Below, piece after piece: positions 35,603-47,466 of a stretch of 64,000 nt of DNA. A program made the translations under genes and the position numbers. The stretch comes from Cladophialophora immunda (Eukaryota; Ascomycota; Eurotiomycetes; Chaetothyriales; Herpotrichiellaceae), in assembly GCF_000835495.1 (NCBI RefSeq), contig NW_015622544.1, positions 2,136,855 to 2,200,854 on the forward strand, written 5' to 3'. The notes below the pieces were generated by a model. That model was not told the origin of the DNA, ran no database searches, and was given only the letters and a program-made list of their open reading frames with translations. Numbering within the stretch: the stretch's first letter is position 1; the number at the start of each line of letters is the position of its first letter.

Positions 35603-37392
35603 TTAGCGCGAGCTATTTAGCCTACTGTCTCTCCTCACAGCTGCTGACCGACTATGCATCAGCCGGTCCAATGTCGCTGCCATGTTGTTTGCACAAGGCC
35701 AAGGCATCCTTTCGAGTTCGACTTTGAACGCAAGCAGCACCCTGACGCTCCCGGATATGCCACTGTGGCCGGCTTTGTGGAGACCCTGCTGGGCCCAGAC
35801 GACGAGAGCGGCGTGGAAGACGACGATCGGAAGCCAGACAGGGCACAGGGTCTCTGGTGTACATGCCCTCACTGCGTCGGCGGAGTGGTCCAGTACAAGC
35901 CAGGCATTTCGGACCGCCTCGTCGGTGATGATGATTGGTTGATGATCGAAATCGGACCGTGACAGCGTCGATTCTGCCACGAAGGGGAGTTCTAATATTC
36001 GTGGACAAGTGAGGTGTAGTCCGCAGTAGTGACGGAATGCGATGATTTCTGGGACCATCAGGCCGCGGAATCTGTCGTACCATGTGTCCAATGCCGAAGA
36101 TAAGGCGTTGTTCATTCGGGTCAGCTCCGCGGCTGGCGTCAGAGGGATGAAGGGGTTGGGGGCAAATGAAGAACTGGATTGCTGGCTCTCGGATAGGCTG
36201 ACTACTTTGTATAACGACCGCTGAACGCTCATGATATCCGACAGGACGGCCATAAGGAGTAGAAATGCGTCGTCTGGGGATGTCATGTCATCTGGCAGTG
36301 AGGCTTTGGGTTGCGATTCGTCAAGTAATGTGCGATAAATATCCTGAAAGTCGTATTCTGAATACGGCATCTTGGTGCACAATTCTCGCACAGAGAAGCT
36401 GTGCACTCCCAGTCCGTCGCGCAACGCATACAAGATGTCGGTCAGCCACAAGCACCAGATAAAAGCACCTCTGTTTCACCCATTAGACGCTTCAGTTTTC
36501 ATCGAAGAGTCTGAGATTGGGGCCTACCTATGTGGCGAGATCCGGGATCCGAGCAGCGTTTGAAGCTGTTCAGGATCATGGAGTCGCATTCGTCGGGAGA
36601 TCTACCCAGGTCAACGAACCGTCGCTGGAATTCGGCTTTGCCACACCCACCGTGAGTGAAGAACAAACTAGGATTCTCATTTTGCCGCCAATAGCCTTGT
36701 CTGTTGTCATGACGCCGAAAAAGTTCAAAAGAATGGTCTGTGAGAATGGACGGTTGTCACGTCAGAATCAAGTGAGTGGACACTCTTGAACATTGGTAGC
36801 TCACCGCCATCAACATGTCGAGCGAGCGGGCCTCTCTGTTGTCCACCTCAGTCATAAATGCCCACAGGTCGAGCGCGGCGAGGAAAAGATGACGGGATTC
36901 ATTCCCCGGAGCCTTGCCGTGCATCGAGGCGAGGCAGGCCACGGCGAGCCGAAGCGGCGGCGTCGTGAGGTCGGTACAATACTGTGCCAACGGGAGCTGG
37001 TTCAAGAAGACGTGGCTCTTCATGATTGTCGAGAAGTCGTCACACAGAGACGTGATGCGCTCCTGCGATGGAATTTCGGGGAAGTCCAACAGTAACGCCA
37101 TAGGGTAGGTAAACGCCTTACTTCCGACTGCCTGGCATACTGGTCAGCAGGGACGGCGGCCGGGACTCGAGAGAGAGGTCCGTGGCGCGCGATTTACCGT
37201 GGCTTTGAGATCGAGATGCATCAGATCCTGGGCGTCGGAAGCATCAACAGTCGCCAGGAGAGATCTCTTGAAGTCCGAGAGTATGGTTGGCTCAGGCAAC
37301 TCGGTTGCAGCCTCGACATCATGTCGCGATGGATTCCGCTCTCCTGGCAGAATCTGCTCTTGAGAGGTTACTGTACCGGTGGTGTGCGCCAT
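35603..37392 (-). CDS. Fungal transcription-factor-domain protein lacking a DNA-binding domain
   Basis: Five exons join in phase on the complement: 37198-37392, 36805-37131, 36651-36737, 36528-36601 and 35603-36470 (516 residues; introns 66, 67, 49 and 57 nt). The body resembles the fungal_trans regulatory domain: LLLDFPEIPSQERI, then LTTPPLRLAVACLASMHG, then ARSLDMLMATILLNFFGVM, ISRRMRLHDPEQLQ and FIWCLWLTDILYALRDG. The first exon encodes about 65 acidic residues with no Cys pairs, and no C2H2 or Zn2Cys6 exon can be found upstream before the divergent gene at 38015. The protein might act as a partner or inhibitor of another factor, or may have lost its DNA-binding exon. It shares a 622-bp intergenic region with the C2H2/Zn2Cys6 factor. 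The splice model is internally consistent but untested. Confidence 0.7.
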
Positions 37393-38014
37393 TGAAGACC
37401 TAGGACCTAGTTTTCACGTGTCGTAGGACAGCGTCAGGGACATCGTGTAGCTAGCAAATTCGGGTTGCAGGATTGTGTGCTTCTTCACAGACCCGCCTCT
37501 TCACTCCCTGTGACCCCAGACTCTTCGTTTCTGAGCAAGATGTGGGGAAGTGGTTTGCCTTGCTGCTGTCTTCTCGCCAAAGACTCGATGCTGTGGCGAA
37601 AATCACCGGGGTGGGGTAAGACAGTATAAGACAGAATCTTGTGGGGAGCCAGAAGCGGGGGATGTTGAATACCAGGCAAGGCACCTTGGCCTCAGGTACC
37701 TCTAGTAACTGTGGGTGCCGTAAGTAACCACCCAGAAATGTACCAAATTAGGCCCATGTGGCCAGTGGCAGCATGGGGAGGCTGTCTCTTCAGGTGCCCC
37801 CTTTGTCCCTCCATCGTCCACGAGTCCCGAAGTCCGGCCCCCGAGTCTGCTTTCGGTAACTGCCTCCTAGGTATTAGGTAGGTACCTTAGGCCACATTCG
37901 CCTTTAACGCCGTCTCACCCCCAGACTTCCTCGATTCACTCCCCCGGATTTGCATCTTCGTTCCCGAGTCAATGCCCGACCTGGCCGGAACCCCTGGCCG
38001 CGACAGATGCCAAC
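37393..38014. promoter_or_regulatory. Bidirectional promoter between two regulator genes
   Basis: The starts of the DNA-binding-domain-less regulator (minus, 37392) and the C2H2/Zn2Cys6 factor (plus, 38015) face away from this 622-bp interval. No separate gene is seen. The arrangement suggests shared control of the two regulators. Confidence 0.5.
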
Positions 38015-40718
38015 ATGACTGACGAGCTGTCAACCGCTCAGCCTCTGCCACAACCCCCGCAACAGCCAAAGCGCCCTGATAAGACAGTACGTGAATCCGT
38101 TGGGCTAGGAAGAAAGGAAAGAAGGAGGGCAGACAGCTGAGAAAACAGACAGTGTGAGATTTGCGGACGATCCTTCTCGCGAAATGAACACCTGGTGCGA
38201 CACCGTCGAACCCGTAAGTCAACTGTAGGGCTTCATTGGCGACTGCAGACTCACTCTGTCCTGTAGACACCAGCGAAAGGCCCTTTGATTGCCCCTTCTG
38301 CGACACCAACTTCCCGCGCGCCGATGTCAAGGACAAGCACATGAAGAGGTTTCACACCTCACAAGGCCTCGAGGATTACCGCTCTAAGAAGGCCAGGTCG
38401 AGCCAACGCGAGCGATCGAGGTTGGCTTGTGACCAATGCCGCAGAGGCAAGCTGAAGTGCGACAATCATCATCCTTGCCAGGCATGTCGCAACAAGCACC
38501 TCTCGTGCACAGTTTCCTCCTCCAGCCGAGGGCCGGGGCGACCCAGAAATCACGAAGGCCCCGAGCAGCGCCTGGACCAAGATGGCATCCCTAGTGAGAA
38601 CGCACTCGACTTTTTCGAGCTCTTGGAAGGACCAACAGAGTCGATGGCCGACTTTGGCCCGACTTTCATGACTCCAAGCATTCCCGGCCGGTCCACGACC
38701 ACGGAAAGCTGCCAGCCAACTGTTCAGCCAGACGGCCAAGGGTCGTTGATCCCCAATATCATCGGACACACGGATTCCGTTGAACAGATCAACGATGCCA
38801 TGCAAATCCCTGGCGACCTAACGACCACAACGATCGATGCCATCTTTCCTCCTGACGACGGAATGTTTTTTGATGGCCAGGAGTCGATCAACAGTGCCTT
38901 TCCAGACCTTGACCCCATGGATGGGCTCTGGCAACTCTCGTCCTTGGTAAGTCCTTTGTGCTCGTCGATTCCGTCCATACTCACGATTTCTAGGGAGTCT
39001 CAGGCTGGCTGGATAACCTCGACGATGCTGTGTCAGGGCAAGCGGGCAACGACCTTCCGAAGACTGCATCGTTCAACTTGGAGTCCAGTAAACCCTCCCA
39101 TATCGACCAAGGTGTAGCCATTATGGTTGAGTTCTTCCAACGACGCTCAAGGGCTTCCAGCCCTACCAAAGACGCCAAACGATCCTGGTATTCTCTCCCG
39201 CCCCGTTTGCAAATGTACGACGACGAGGTGATCAACGTTCTGTTGAATCTGGGTCGAGCGCATGTCTCCACCACCTTTCGTATCTTTTCCAACTTTGAAG
39301 CGACTCAAGAGACAAGTCAGCAGCTTTGTCTGGCCATGGCTGCTATCGGTGCGCTCTTTTCCACCGCCGAGGGCAGCAGCACGGTCGCGAAAAGTTTGTA
39401 CAACGATGCGAGGAGATTACAGCTCGAAGCCGAACTTCGCCATGAGCCGTCATCCTTGGCCCAGGCTTTGAACTCGGCCAAAACTTCCATCCTTTTGGAA
39501 ATGTACGGAGTCTGCAGCGGCGACAAGAGGAGTTATGAATTCTGGGAGGCCTTCCACTACAATACCATGAATGGCCTGAAATCTTGCTTGCGACATGCTC
39601 CGACAGACTCGGCTTCGTTTGAGGCAGTTCACCCGCAACTATTGCTCGTCACCGAATCGATTTACATCCTTGACGCCTATCGTGTCCTGCTGCTGTTACG
39701 TCCTCCTTGTTTCCTGACTCCCCTCGACCCAAACGCAAGCTACCCGGACGGCATTTATGAATCACGAAAGAAATCCGTGACCACGTTAAAATCGCTCATG
39801 ACACCCACCGGATCAATATCTGAAGGCTCATCAGGCATACAACATCTGGCGATGATCAGTGCGTACAGCTGGATGCCGAGCCCTCGAGGGCATGACTGTC
39901 TCCGGAGACCCCAACTCTGGAAAACGGAATTCGTTGCGTTGGCGTTGGAACGGTGGGTATTTGACAAAACTCAGGAGTCGGAGCGGCCGGATCTATCCCA
40001 ATCGCTCATTTATCACTTGACCGACATCAACCTCTATAGCAACCTGGCCGTGCTGCAAAGATTCGCCCACGAGTTTATCCGACCTTCGGAAGATCGGATT
40101 TTGCGTAAAGCCTTTGACTCTCTTCGAACCTGGGTCCATGGCCAGGACTTTCCCATTGCCCTTTGGCACGCAGAATCCATGTTGAAGCTCATTCGGAGTA
40201 GCTTACCTCCGTTGCAGCGCCGGAATGATTCAGTGGCGGCAAGAACTCGGTTCCTCGAGCCGCCACATCTACCTTATTGTGTCTATTTCGCGACATTGGT
40301 CGTTTGGTATGGTGGTGCTAGGGAAGACGGCATCCACGGCTCGAGAAATGGGTGTATTGAAGCGGCAGTCCAGATTCTTTCCAGATTGAGAGCCCCGGTT
40401 TCGAAAGTGGTCAGTAGTGCTCTGTGCGAGCTCTCAACGGGCACTCCTTAGATCTCCGGGCAGACACTCAAAGAACTGGAAATAACGCGTACAGCGCAAT
40501 GGAACGAACTGTTCTGGCCCGAGTGGATCAGGCAAATGCCAACAATCCATTCCTACCCGGAGATGGACTCCTCGATATCGTCTAGCTTCTTCTTTGAGAG
40601 AGGGCAGAAACCAATCCAATTACCCCGGATTCGCGGTGGGCCGATGGGGTTTCACTCGCTTGCCCTGACAACCCCGGAGTTATTCTTGTGGCCCTACCTT
40701 GCACAGCTACTGCTCTAG
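38015..40718 (+). CDS. C2H2 plus Zn2Cys6 dual zinc-finger transcription factor
   Basis: Five exons join in phase: 38015-38086, 38153-38213, 38267-38946, 38994-40409 and 40464-40718 (827 residues; introns 66, 53, 47 and 54 nt). Residues about 25-46 form a first C2H2 finger (CEICGRSFSRNEHLVRH), and about 52-73 a second (CPFCDTNFPRADVKDKH). A Zn2Cys6 cluster follows near residue 93 (CDQCRRGKLKC, five residues, CQACRNKHLSC) and then a GRPR-type basic patch. The remaining 600 residues match the fungal_trans regulatory domain (LCLAMAAIGALFS, ARRLQLEAELRH, SILLEMYGVCSGDKRSYEFW). The final exon supplies ELEITRTAQWNELFWPEW, typical of the C-terminal end of these factors. The protein is expected in the nucleus. 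It sits immediately 5' of the TRI12-type exporter in the same orientation (156 bp apart) and is the best candidate for the local pathway regulator. Confidence 0.87.
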
Positions 40719-40874
40719 AGCCTCGGATCCGGCATTTTGTTGAAGACACCACCTGGTATTGAGATACGGGAATTTGGCATGCGTCCCTTATAAGGAGTGT
40801 GATATACCCATGGAGTTGCCCCTGCTCAGGCACTCATCGCTGCCCTCAGGATTGAAAAGGATAACCATTACAAC

Positions 40875-42971
40875 ATGTCCAGCACCCACGAGACAAGAGA
40901 GAAAACTGTCGACCACTCTCATCAGGAGGAGGTCAACCAGGCAAGCCGTATCACAGACTCAGCAGACGACCCAAAGATCGAGCATGTGGAGACCGAAGAT
41001 GGAAACCTCGTCTACAACGATGTCGATGAGGAACCCGAGCTTCATGTCCGGACCTATGTTGCTCTTGTCGCCCTGTTTCTGCTCAACTTCGTTCAGGTGT
41101 ATGCGCTGCAAGGTCCTCCAGCTGTGGTAAGACTGCAACCCCAACGTCCGTGTTTGTCCCAGCCTTCTCTGCTAACCAACATCAAGCTCTCCTGGATCGG
41201 AAAAGATTTGAACAATCCTCTCCGGCAAACTTGGATCTCTGTTTCCCTTACCCTTGTGCAAGCAGTCCTGTCTCCTGTTATCGCATCTGCATCGGATACC
41301 TACCAAGCCCGCAAGGCCATTCTGATTGGATCATGCCTGTTGTCCTTGGTTGGGGCCGCGATCGCACCAGGGTCCAAAGACATCTACCGACTCATCGGCG
41401 CCCAATGTCTGATTGGCGTGGGGTTTGCCGCCGTGCCATTGTCGTACGCTGTTCCAAGTGAAATCCTGCCGCGGAAATGGAGACCAAGTAAGTGTCGATG
41501 AATTTTACTCGGCCTGGACAACCAGAAGAACTAACAATCCTTTTCCCGGGAAACAGTCGCGCAGGCTTTGGTCAACGTTGCAGCGGCTCTAGCATCCTCG
41601 ACAGGACCCCTTAGTATTGGGGCATTGACCAGAGACAACCCGCATCAGGGCTGGCGCACGTTCTATGTCAGACAGAATCCCTCACTCTCTGACCTCGACA
41701 TTACTGACCTTGACAGTGGATTCAAGTCGGAATGTGGGGGGCTACGGCAATTGGTCTCTTCTTGGGTTACCGACCACCGAAACGGCACACTCGTCTGGAT
41801 CATCTCTCGTTTTGGCAAAAGCTGGGCTTTCTCGACCTTCCAGGGATGACTCTCCTCACCCTAGGCCTTACCTTATTCCTGGTTGGCGTCAACCTGGGCG
41901 GTGGGATCTATGCATGGACGAATGCCCGGACCCTCTCGACCTTGGTGATCGGGATTGTGGTTCTAATAGCATTCGGAATCTACGAGTGGAAAGGCACCAA
42001 GACGGGGTTTTTGCATCACGATCTCTTCCGAGGTGGCAAGCAACGGGGGCGGACGTTGGCTATCTGCATCGTGCTTATGTTTATCGAAGCGCTGCAATTA
42101 TTTGGGTTCATCATTTTCTATCCCGTCTTGTAAGTTGCCGCTGAGCTGAATCTCCAAGATTTGCTATCTCATGGTCACTCCGCGGCTAACCCACTGAGCC
42201 TGAACCAGAACCACCGTTCTGTTCGAACAAAACCCGTTCCTCTTAGCCGCCCGTGCGCAGCCGTTCTGGGCGGCCACCACATTTTCGACAGTGTTCTGGG
42301 GGTTTATCAGCTCCAAGTTCCGTACGACGCGTGAACCGTTGTTTGCGGGATTTGTGATCTACACGGCCGGCTTCATCGGGTGGACGACCATTCAACCCGG
42401 CGACAATCTCAACTCTCTCGTCTTCGGGGGCTTAGCAGGCATTGGGTTTGGAGCCCCGCTCATCTTGATCGTTGCCACTGTCCAGCTTGTCACGCCGCAC
42501 CAGTTTATCGCGACTGCAACCTCTGTGATTACCACCTCAAGAGCCGTGGCCGCGAGCGTGTTTACCGCCATCTACGCCGCGGCTTTGAGTTCAGAGCTGA
42601 CCCAAAACCTGCCCAAGGAGATTGGCGACGCAGCCCTCGAGGCAGGTCTACCCTCGGCCTCACTACCGGCCTTCATTGAGGATCTCGCCAACAGCGACAC
42701 GGCAGCCTTGTCGGGCATCCCAGGGGTCACGCCAGCGATCATCGCAGCCGGCGTCGCCGGACTACAGCAGGCCTATGCAGACTCTCTCCGAGTGGTTTTC
42801 ATCATCGGCGTTGCTTTCGGTGTCGTGGCGTGTATTCTGTGTTTTTTCCTCGGAGACCTGCGCGACGTCATGAACTACAGGGTGGAGGCGCCGGTGGAAG
42901 AGCTCCACGCGAAGCATCACCACCACCACCACCACCACCACCACCACCACCATTGTTCCACACCAGCCTGA
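40875..42971 (+). CDS. TRI12-family MFS exporter with C-terminal poly-His
   Basis: Five exons join in phase: 40875-41126, 41187-41487, 41557-41666, 41717-42129 and 42209-42971 (612 residues; introns 60, 69, 50 and 79 nt). The family comprises 14-TM major facilitator efflux pumps, including siderophore and secondary-metabolite exporters. Signatures are LQGPPAVLSWIGKDLN, SASDTYQARKAILIG, GAQCLIGVGFAAVPLSYAV, GWRTFYWIQVGMWGATAIG and LVFGGLAGIGFGAPLIL. A 60-nt in-frame intron is removed at 41127-41186 to restore the TM1 signature. A hydrophilic acidic N-terminus of about 60 residues precedes TM1. The cytosolic tail carries 13 consecutive His codons (42915-42953) followed by CSTPA, an unusual potential metal-binding tail. 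It lies just downstream of a zinc-finger regulator. Confidence 0.9.
42915..42953 (+). repeat. CAC/CAT trinucleotide repeat coding 13 His
   Basis: One CAT, eleven CAC and one CAT codon in frame encode 13 His, five codons before the stop of the TRI12-type exporter. Confidence 0.95.
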
Positions 42972-44057
42972 ACCCGATTTTGTGAGCAGCGTCTGATGCG
43001 AGTGGGTTACATTTAAAGTCTAGGAGCCCCGTGAGGAGAGGAGATCGCTTGTCGAAAGAATACCTTACGCGGTCTGGGGTTTTATCGGTGGCGTAGATAT
43101 GCCGAACCTTGGCTTGCTGGAAGTCAATTGATTTTCTTTCCGTCGTTCACGCGTCCAGCAGTTCCAGCCCTCAGGAAGTCTCGCGATATCCTGCATCTTG
43201 CTGTCGCTGAACCTAAGGCGGATCGACCGGTCGCGGAGTGGAGGCTCTCGTTAACGGAAGCATATTCCGACTAATACCTTTCAACCAAGGATTCGCCTAC
43301 AAGGCTCGCGCTTCAAGGCTCTCTACACCGTCCGAACCCCATACTCCGCCTCCGCCTCCTCCGCCCCCAGTGGTGTGGGGCATGCGCATCAATTCGTATT
43401 TGTAGGGGTTCCGTTAAATTGCCGAGGTGGAGTGGCGGAGTCGATTGTGGCCACAGGGCAAGGCAGGCCAGGGCGGACCAGGCATCGACACCCAGCACCC
43501 CCAGCCCAAGGGCGTGAGACGCTCGCAGCGACATGGCTGGAAAACGGCGAATTGGTGTTTTCGCCGGTTAATTGAGTCCAGGATATAATTCATGGGGGTT
43601 CTGTTGATGGTGCCGGACACAATCTATCGGTGAGCCCAGCTCTCAGCCTTGTCAGTCAGCAGTAACGGAACATGCCTTGCATATCTGTGTGCTACGGGGG
43701 TAACAAATGGATGGTCTTGACTCAGCCGCTCCATGTCCGGATGTATCTTTCCCCCATCTCGGATGTTTCTTTGTTGGTCCTCTCCCTCCATCGATCCCAC
43801 CCTGGTACTGTATCTTGTGAGCTAGTCACAGGCTCCGGGGATATTGAGTGTTTCCCCGTGCGGCCCAAGGGACCCTTCGTCTCCATGGGGTCCACGGACT
43901 TCCTTGGTCCAAAAGGAAGATGGTGGTGGTGGTGTTGATGCCGAGTTTTATGCGGGAGACCATCTGGTTTCGTTGACAGCTCTGGAGTTGACGAACAGAC
44001 CCCTTTCTTCCTTTCCTCTACCGTCTGGAACAGCTCACTTGATCAGTTGCTCTCATC
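42972..44057. other. Intergenic region, exporter 3' / ALDH-like 5'
   Basis: This is a 1.1 kb gap with short overlapping frames only. A G/T-rich GGTGGTGGT run lies near 43923. The right end is the ALDH-like gene's promoter. Confidence 0.5.
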
Positions 44058-45740
44058 ATGTCTTTCCAGCGAATCCTCTCAGCCAACATTGAAGGGACTG
44101 CAAAGTCTGTTCGGCATCGACAGAACGAATTCCACCGGCTACACGAGGCACTGTTGACCTCGAAGCCGCTGTTGATCGCCGCCCTGATCGACGACAATGG
44201 CTACACGGAGCGAGAGGCCGTTTTCGAATACACTCTGAGTCTTGCAGAGCTGGGCCACACGTACGGCGGCCTGAGCTTGGAACGAGCAAATGCCGTCGCG
44301 TCGAACGTCGAACGAGGCCGAGACAGCCTCGACCGCCTCACGGGCTTTGGCGTCGTTTACATCCGACCCGATCGGTCCAGGAGCAGCCTCTACTCCATCC
44401 TGTCGCCGCTCGTTGCGGCCATGGCGGCTGGAAATTGCGTCGTTGCCGAAGTAACGTCCTTCGTTTCCGTGACGCTTTGGCGGCACGGCTGACTTGTCCA
44501 CCCAGATCCCGGCAACATGGAGCAGAACCGCCAGTGTTGCGCGCAAGGTGTTGAACGAAGCCTTGAGTCGCGACACGTTTGCCGTGGCTGAGGAGTCTCC
44601 GCCCGCTGCTTTTCTTCGGCAATGTGTCGTCGTGCACCAGTCGACGCGCCACGCCGATCTGTCGGGCATTCAGGGCGGCGTCAAAATGATCACGTCGCCC
44701 TCGACGGCGTACAACTTCGCTATCGTCGACCGAACCGCAGACATCAACTTGGCCGCGCGTAGCCTTCTGGAGGCGAGATTTGCGATGAATGGGAAGAGTT
44801 CGTATGCTCCTGACCTGGTCCTGGTCGACGAAGCCGTGCACGACCAGTTCTGCGCCGACGTGGTCCACTTGGCGAAGTCTATCCCGACTTTCCACAAGTC
44901 AACAGCCACAACAACCGCGGTAGACATTGGCGGCGAGCGACGGAAAATTGTGGCAACTACCAAGCAGCCACCAGCGGTCGATGTTGTGCTGGCGGGACGA
45001 GGAGGGAGAATAGTCACGCTACAAAACAGGTGAGAAACCCCAGGAAACAACCCCCCCCGTATAGGCTGATTGATCTCCCTCGCCGCAGACCGAGTGCGGA
45101 TACTCACCTACAGGCCCAAGACGAGGGCAGCCCTTTTTCGCAAACTCCAACCCTGGTCTTGTACCGGGTGAGCAGCCTAGAGGACGCCATTAGCGTCGTC
45201 GACGGGGTGTGCGGGACCGAGTTTTCGAGCCCAACCCCTTCGCTGGTCCTGATCTTCGCCTCGCAGGCCGAAGCAAACTACCTCTCCAACGACCTCAACG
45301 CGGACTTGACCCTGATCAATACCTTCGCCGAAGAACTGCTCGTCGGCCCTAAGCTGCCCAGACCTAGACCGAGGCCTATATCATCACTCTACACCCGACA
45401 ACAGGCTATCGCTCGGTACTCGCCCGACATGTTTGAAGAAGCGAGGCCCGCGATCGTGACGCCGACGGCCGCATCGCAGATCCTCGGCCCTGTCGGCGGG
45501 TTTGTGTTCGGGCCCCATGGAATCGACCAGAACCGGTTTCGGGCGTGGAGCGACGCCGTCCAGGCTCCGCTGAGACCTACGGGCCAGAGACTGGGGGAGA
45601 GAAAGGATTTCTTCGAGACCGGACTTCAACTTGGGATGGGAGTGGTCTTGACGTCGGTTCTGGCTGCTTCGGCTTGGGGAGTCAGGGTTGCGCTGGGCGG
45701 ATTGGATCTCAAGATGCCCAGTCTTCTTGAGCTGAGGTAA
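44058..45740 (+). CDS. Aldehyde-dehydrogenase-like protein, catalytic Cys missing
   Basis: Three exons join in phase: 44058-44450, 44506-45029 and 45089-45740 (522 residues; introns 55 and 59 nt). The ALDH fold is recognisable: RHRQNEFHRLHEAL (helical N-terminal domain), SPLVAAMAAGNCVVAE (equivalent of the PLxxAxxxGNxVVxK segment), FAIVDRTADINLAARSLLEA and YAPDLVLVDEAVHDQF. The position of the catalytic Cys (GQxC followed by APD) reads GKSS at about residues 227-230, so the nucleophile is Ser, and the usual LELGGK general-base segment is absent. The cofactor Lys is also replaced by Glu in GNCVVAE. The C-terminus adds a hydrophobic helix (GMGVVLTSVLAASAWGV) not usual for soluble ALDHs. This looks like a pseudoenzyme or a membrane-tethered ALDH-fold protein rather than a working dehydrogenase. 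The frame is intact. Confidence 0.75.
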
Positions 45741-46025
45741 CTCAGTTCTCTGTCACCTGTTGTCGGTGGTATGATATGGAATCGGGATCTTGTAGTGAAG
45801 GGAAGACCGCTGTTTCAATATCAAGATCAGTATCAAGAACTTTTGCCTAAAATAAAATAAAAAAGCCTCGTTCACACACATACAATAGCGAAATGTTGGG
45901 TCAATCAGCTTGGGGGTTAACTATAGTATGTACGACATATATCTCGATCTCGTTAGAAAACGGGGTACCCTGTGTTTCTAGACCGCCTCTTCCATTGGGG
46001 TCTTCCTTACATTTTTGCCCCCTTC

Positions 46026-46966
46026 TCAGCCACGCACAGCAACCTGTCTCGTCTCGTCATCCGCATAAGAGCCCATGACATATTGCGAGTTGCACATGTT
46101 GGTCAACTCCCACGTCTCGGCCGCCAGGAGGTTCTTGGTGTTGACGTCGTCAAAGTGACCCGCGGCGCCAGCGCAGAACATGGCTGGCATCCAGTGGTCG
46201 TCGGTGGCTTGGGCAGCGCGGTACTGGGGGTGTTTCATCAGCCACGCCATGGCTTTACGCAGCCTGGGCCCCGTGTTGCGCGTGACGGCGTCCTCGGCTG
46301 CCTGTCGGAAATCCAACGCCCACGTCTCTGGCGGCGTCTCCTGGCCCATGCTGTCCTTGTACAGCACCATGGGCTTCCACTCGTTGCGGTACAGGTTGTG
46401 GACCGCTCCGCCGGTCCCGATCAGGAGGTACCCTTGTTCACGGAGCGGGCGGAGCGTCGCGCCCACCTGTGCGTGGTAGTGCGGATCGTACCGTGCGTTC
46501 ATGGAGATGATAGTCGTGGGTGGACACGTCGCTGCGTCCGGGAACATACGGATCAGAATGAGAAACGTGTCGTGGATCCAGTCGAAGTTGGGATTGCCGG
46601 CCACGTTGAATCCTTCGGCGCTCAGCATCAGGATACACTTCTCTGCCGTTTCGAGGTCCGGGTTGGGTTTCCAGTCCTTGTAGATGGATGGCGTGGCGTA
46701 GGGGCAGAAGGACTTGTTAGGTGCTGGGTTTGTCGCCACTTCAAGTTTGTCGCCGACACAATCCCAATGTGCTCCCTGACACTTGCTATCAGGTGGTTTG
46801 TTGTAACGCCAACCAGGAGACTCACCATCATGACGATGCCTTTGACTCCGTGCGCGAGAGCCTCATCGCCGCATTGCTTCCAGTACGTGCCGGACTCGCA
46901 ATCTTCCTCGATCATTCGAGTCGACCCGTGCGAAAAGAAATACACCGGCGTGATTCCTGCTGACAT
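46026..46966 (-). CDS. LigB/DODA-type extradiol ring-cleavage dioxygenase
   Basis: Two exons join in phase on the complement: 46826-46966 and 46026-46775 (296 residues; intron 50 nt). Start MSAGITPVYFF at 46966 matches the short N-terminus of the family. Class III extradiol dioxygenases cleave catechols beside the two hydroxyls using Fe(II). Candidate metal ligands are His13 in FFSHGS, His50 in GAHWDC and a His near 240 in DDHWMPAMFCAGAAG, the pattern of DOPA-4,5-dioxygenase-like enzymes. Other conserved pieces are SMNARYDPHYHAQVGATL and REQGYLLIGTGGAVHNL. All are present and the frame is intact, so an active enzyme is expected in the cytosol. The substrate is unknown. It is divergent from a small spliced gene at 47467 and lies among other aromatic-acting enzymes. 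Confidence 0.9.
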
Positions 46967-47466
46967 GTCAGTCTCAAGGAGCCCTTGGGGACGTTGGCAG
47001 AAAACCGTACCCATCTTTTTCGTGCCTGACTCGAACGAAATCCCACTGAGAAGTGATGGCGATTTTGGAGGTGGAACTGGACGACAAATCCGGGGAACAG
47101 ATTCAACCATGGCAGCAACTTCAATCGGGGTCGTCGTCTACATCCCACAATACCCGAGACTCAAGCCCCGAAGAACACCTCTTACCGACCCCCAGCCCCG
47201 GTCTGGCAAATTCAGCGGCCCCAGATTCCTTCCACTCCTTTGGTGACTCCGGCATTTTTGGGGGTTCTGAGGGTTCCACTCCACTCATCACAACGACCGA
47301 CAGAGCAGCTCAGAGAACAGAATGGAGAGGCAGACCACCGCCTATGGGAAAGTCGGCTGACAGCGCTTTGGGTCTTCGACAAGAGAGGGTGGCTTCTCCT
47401 TTCAAGAAGGGAATCAATGGGATCTAGTTAGTCGTTGTTCTCGATTTCACCTTAGCAAAAACCATC
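46967..47466. promoter_or_regulatory. Intergenic region between divergent dioxygenase and small gene
   Basis: A 500-bp interval between the start codons of the LigB-type gene (minus) and the small spliced gene (plus). Frames extending from the dioxygenase into it lack family similarity and are treated as non-coding. Confidence 0.45.

Noticed and set aside
40536..40718. Separate 60-residue gene after the C2H2/Zn2Cys6 factor
   Set aside because: A 54-nt intron at 40410-40463 makes it the final exon of that factor.
45972..47246. Long plus-strand frame (424 codons)
   Set aside because: It is antisense to the LigB-type dioxygenase, whose codons and motifs explain its openness.
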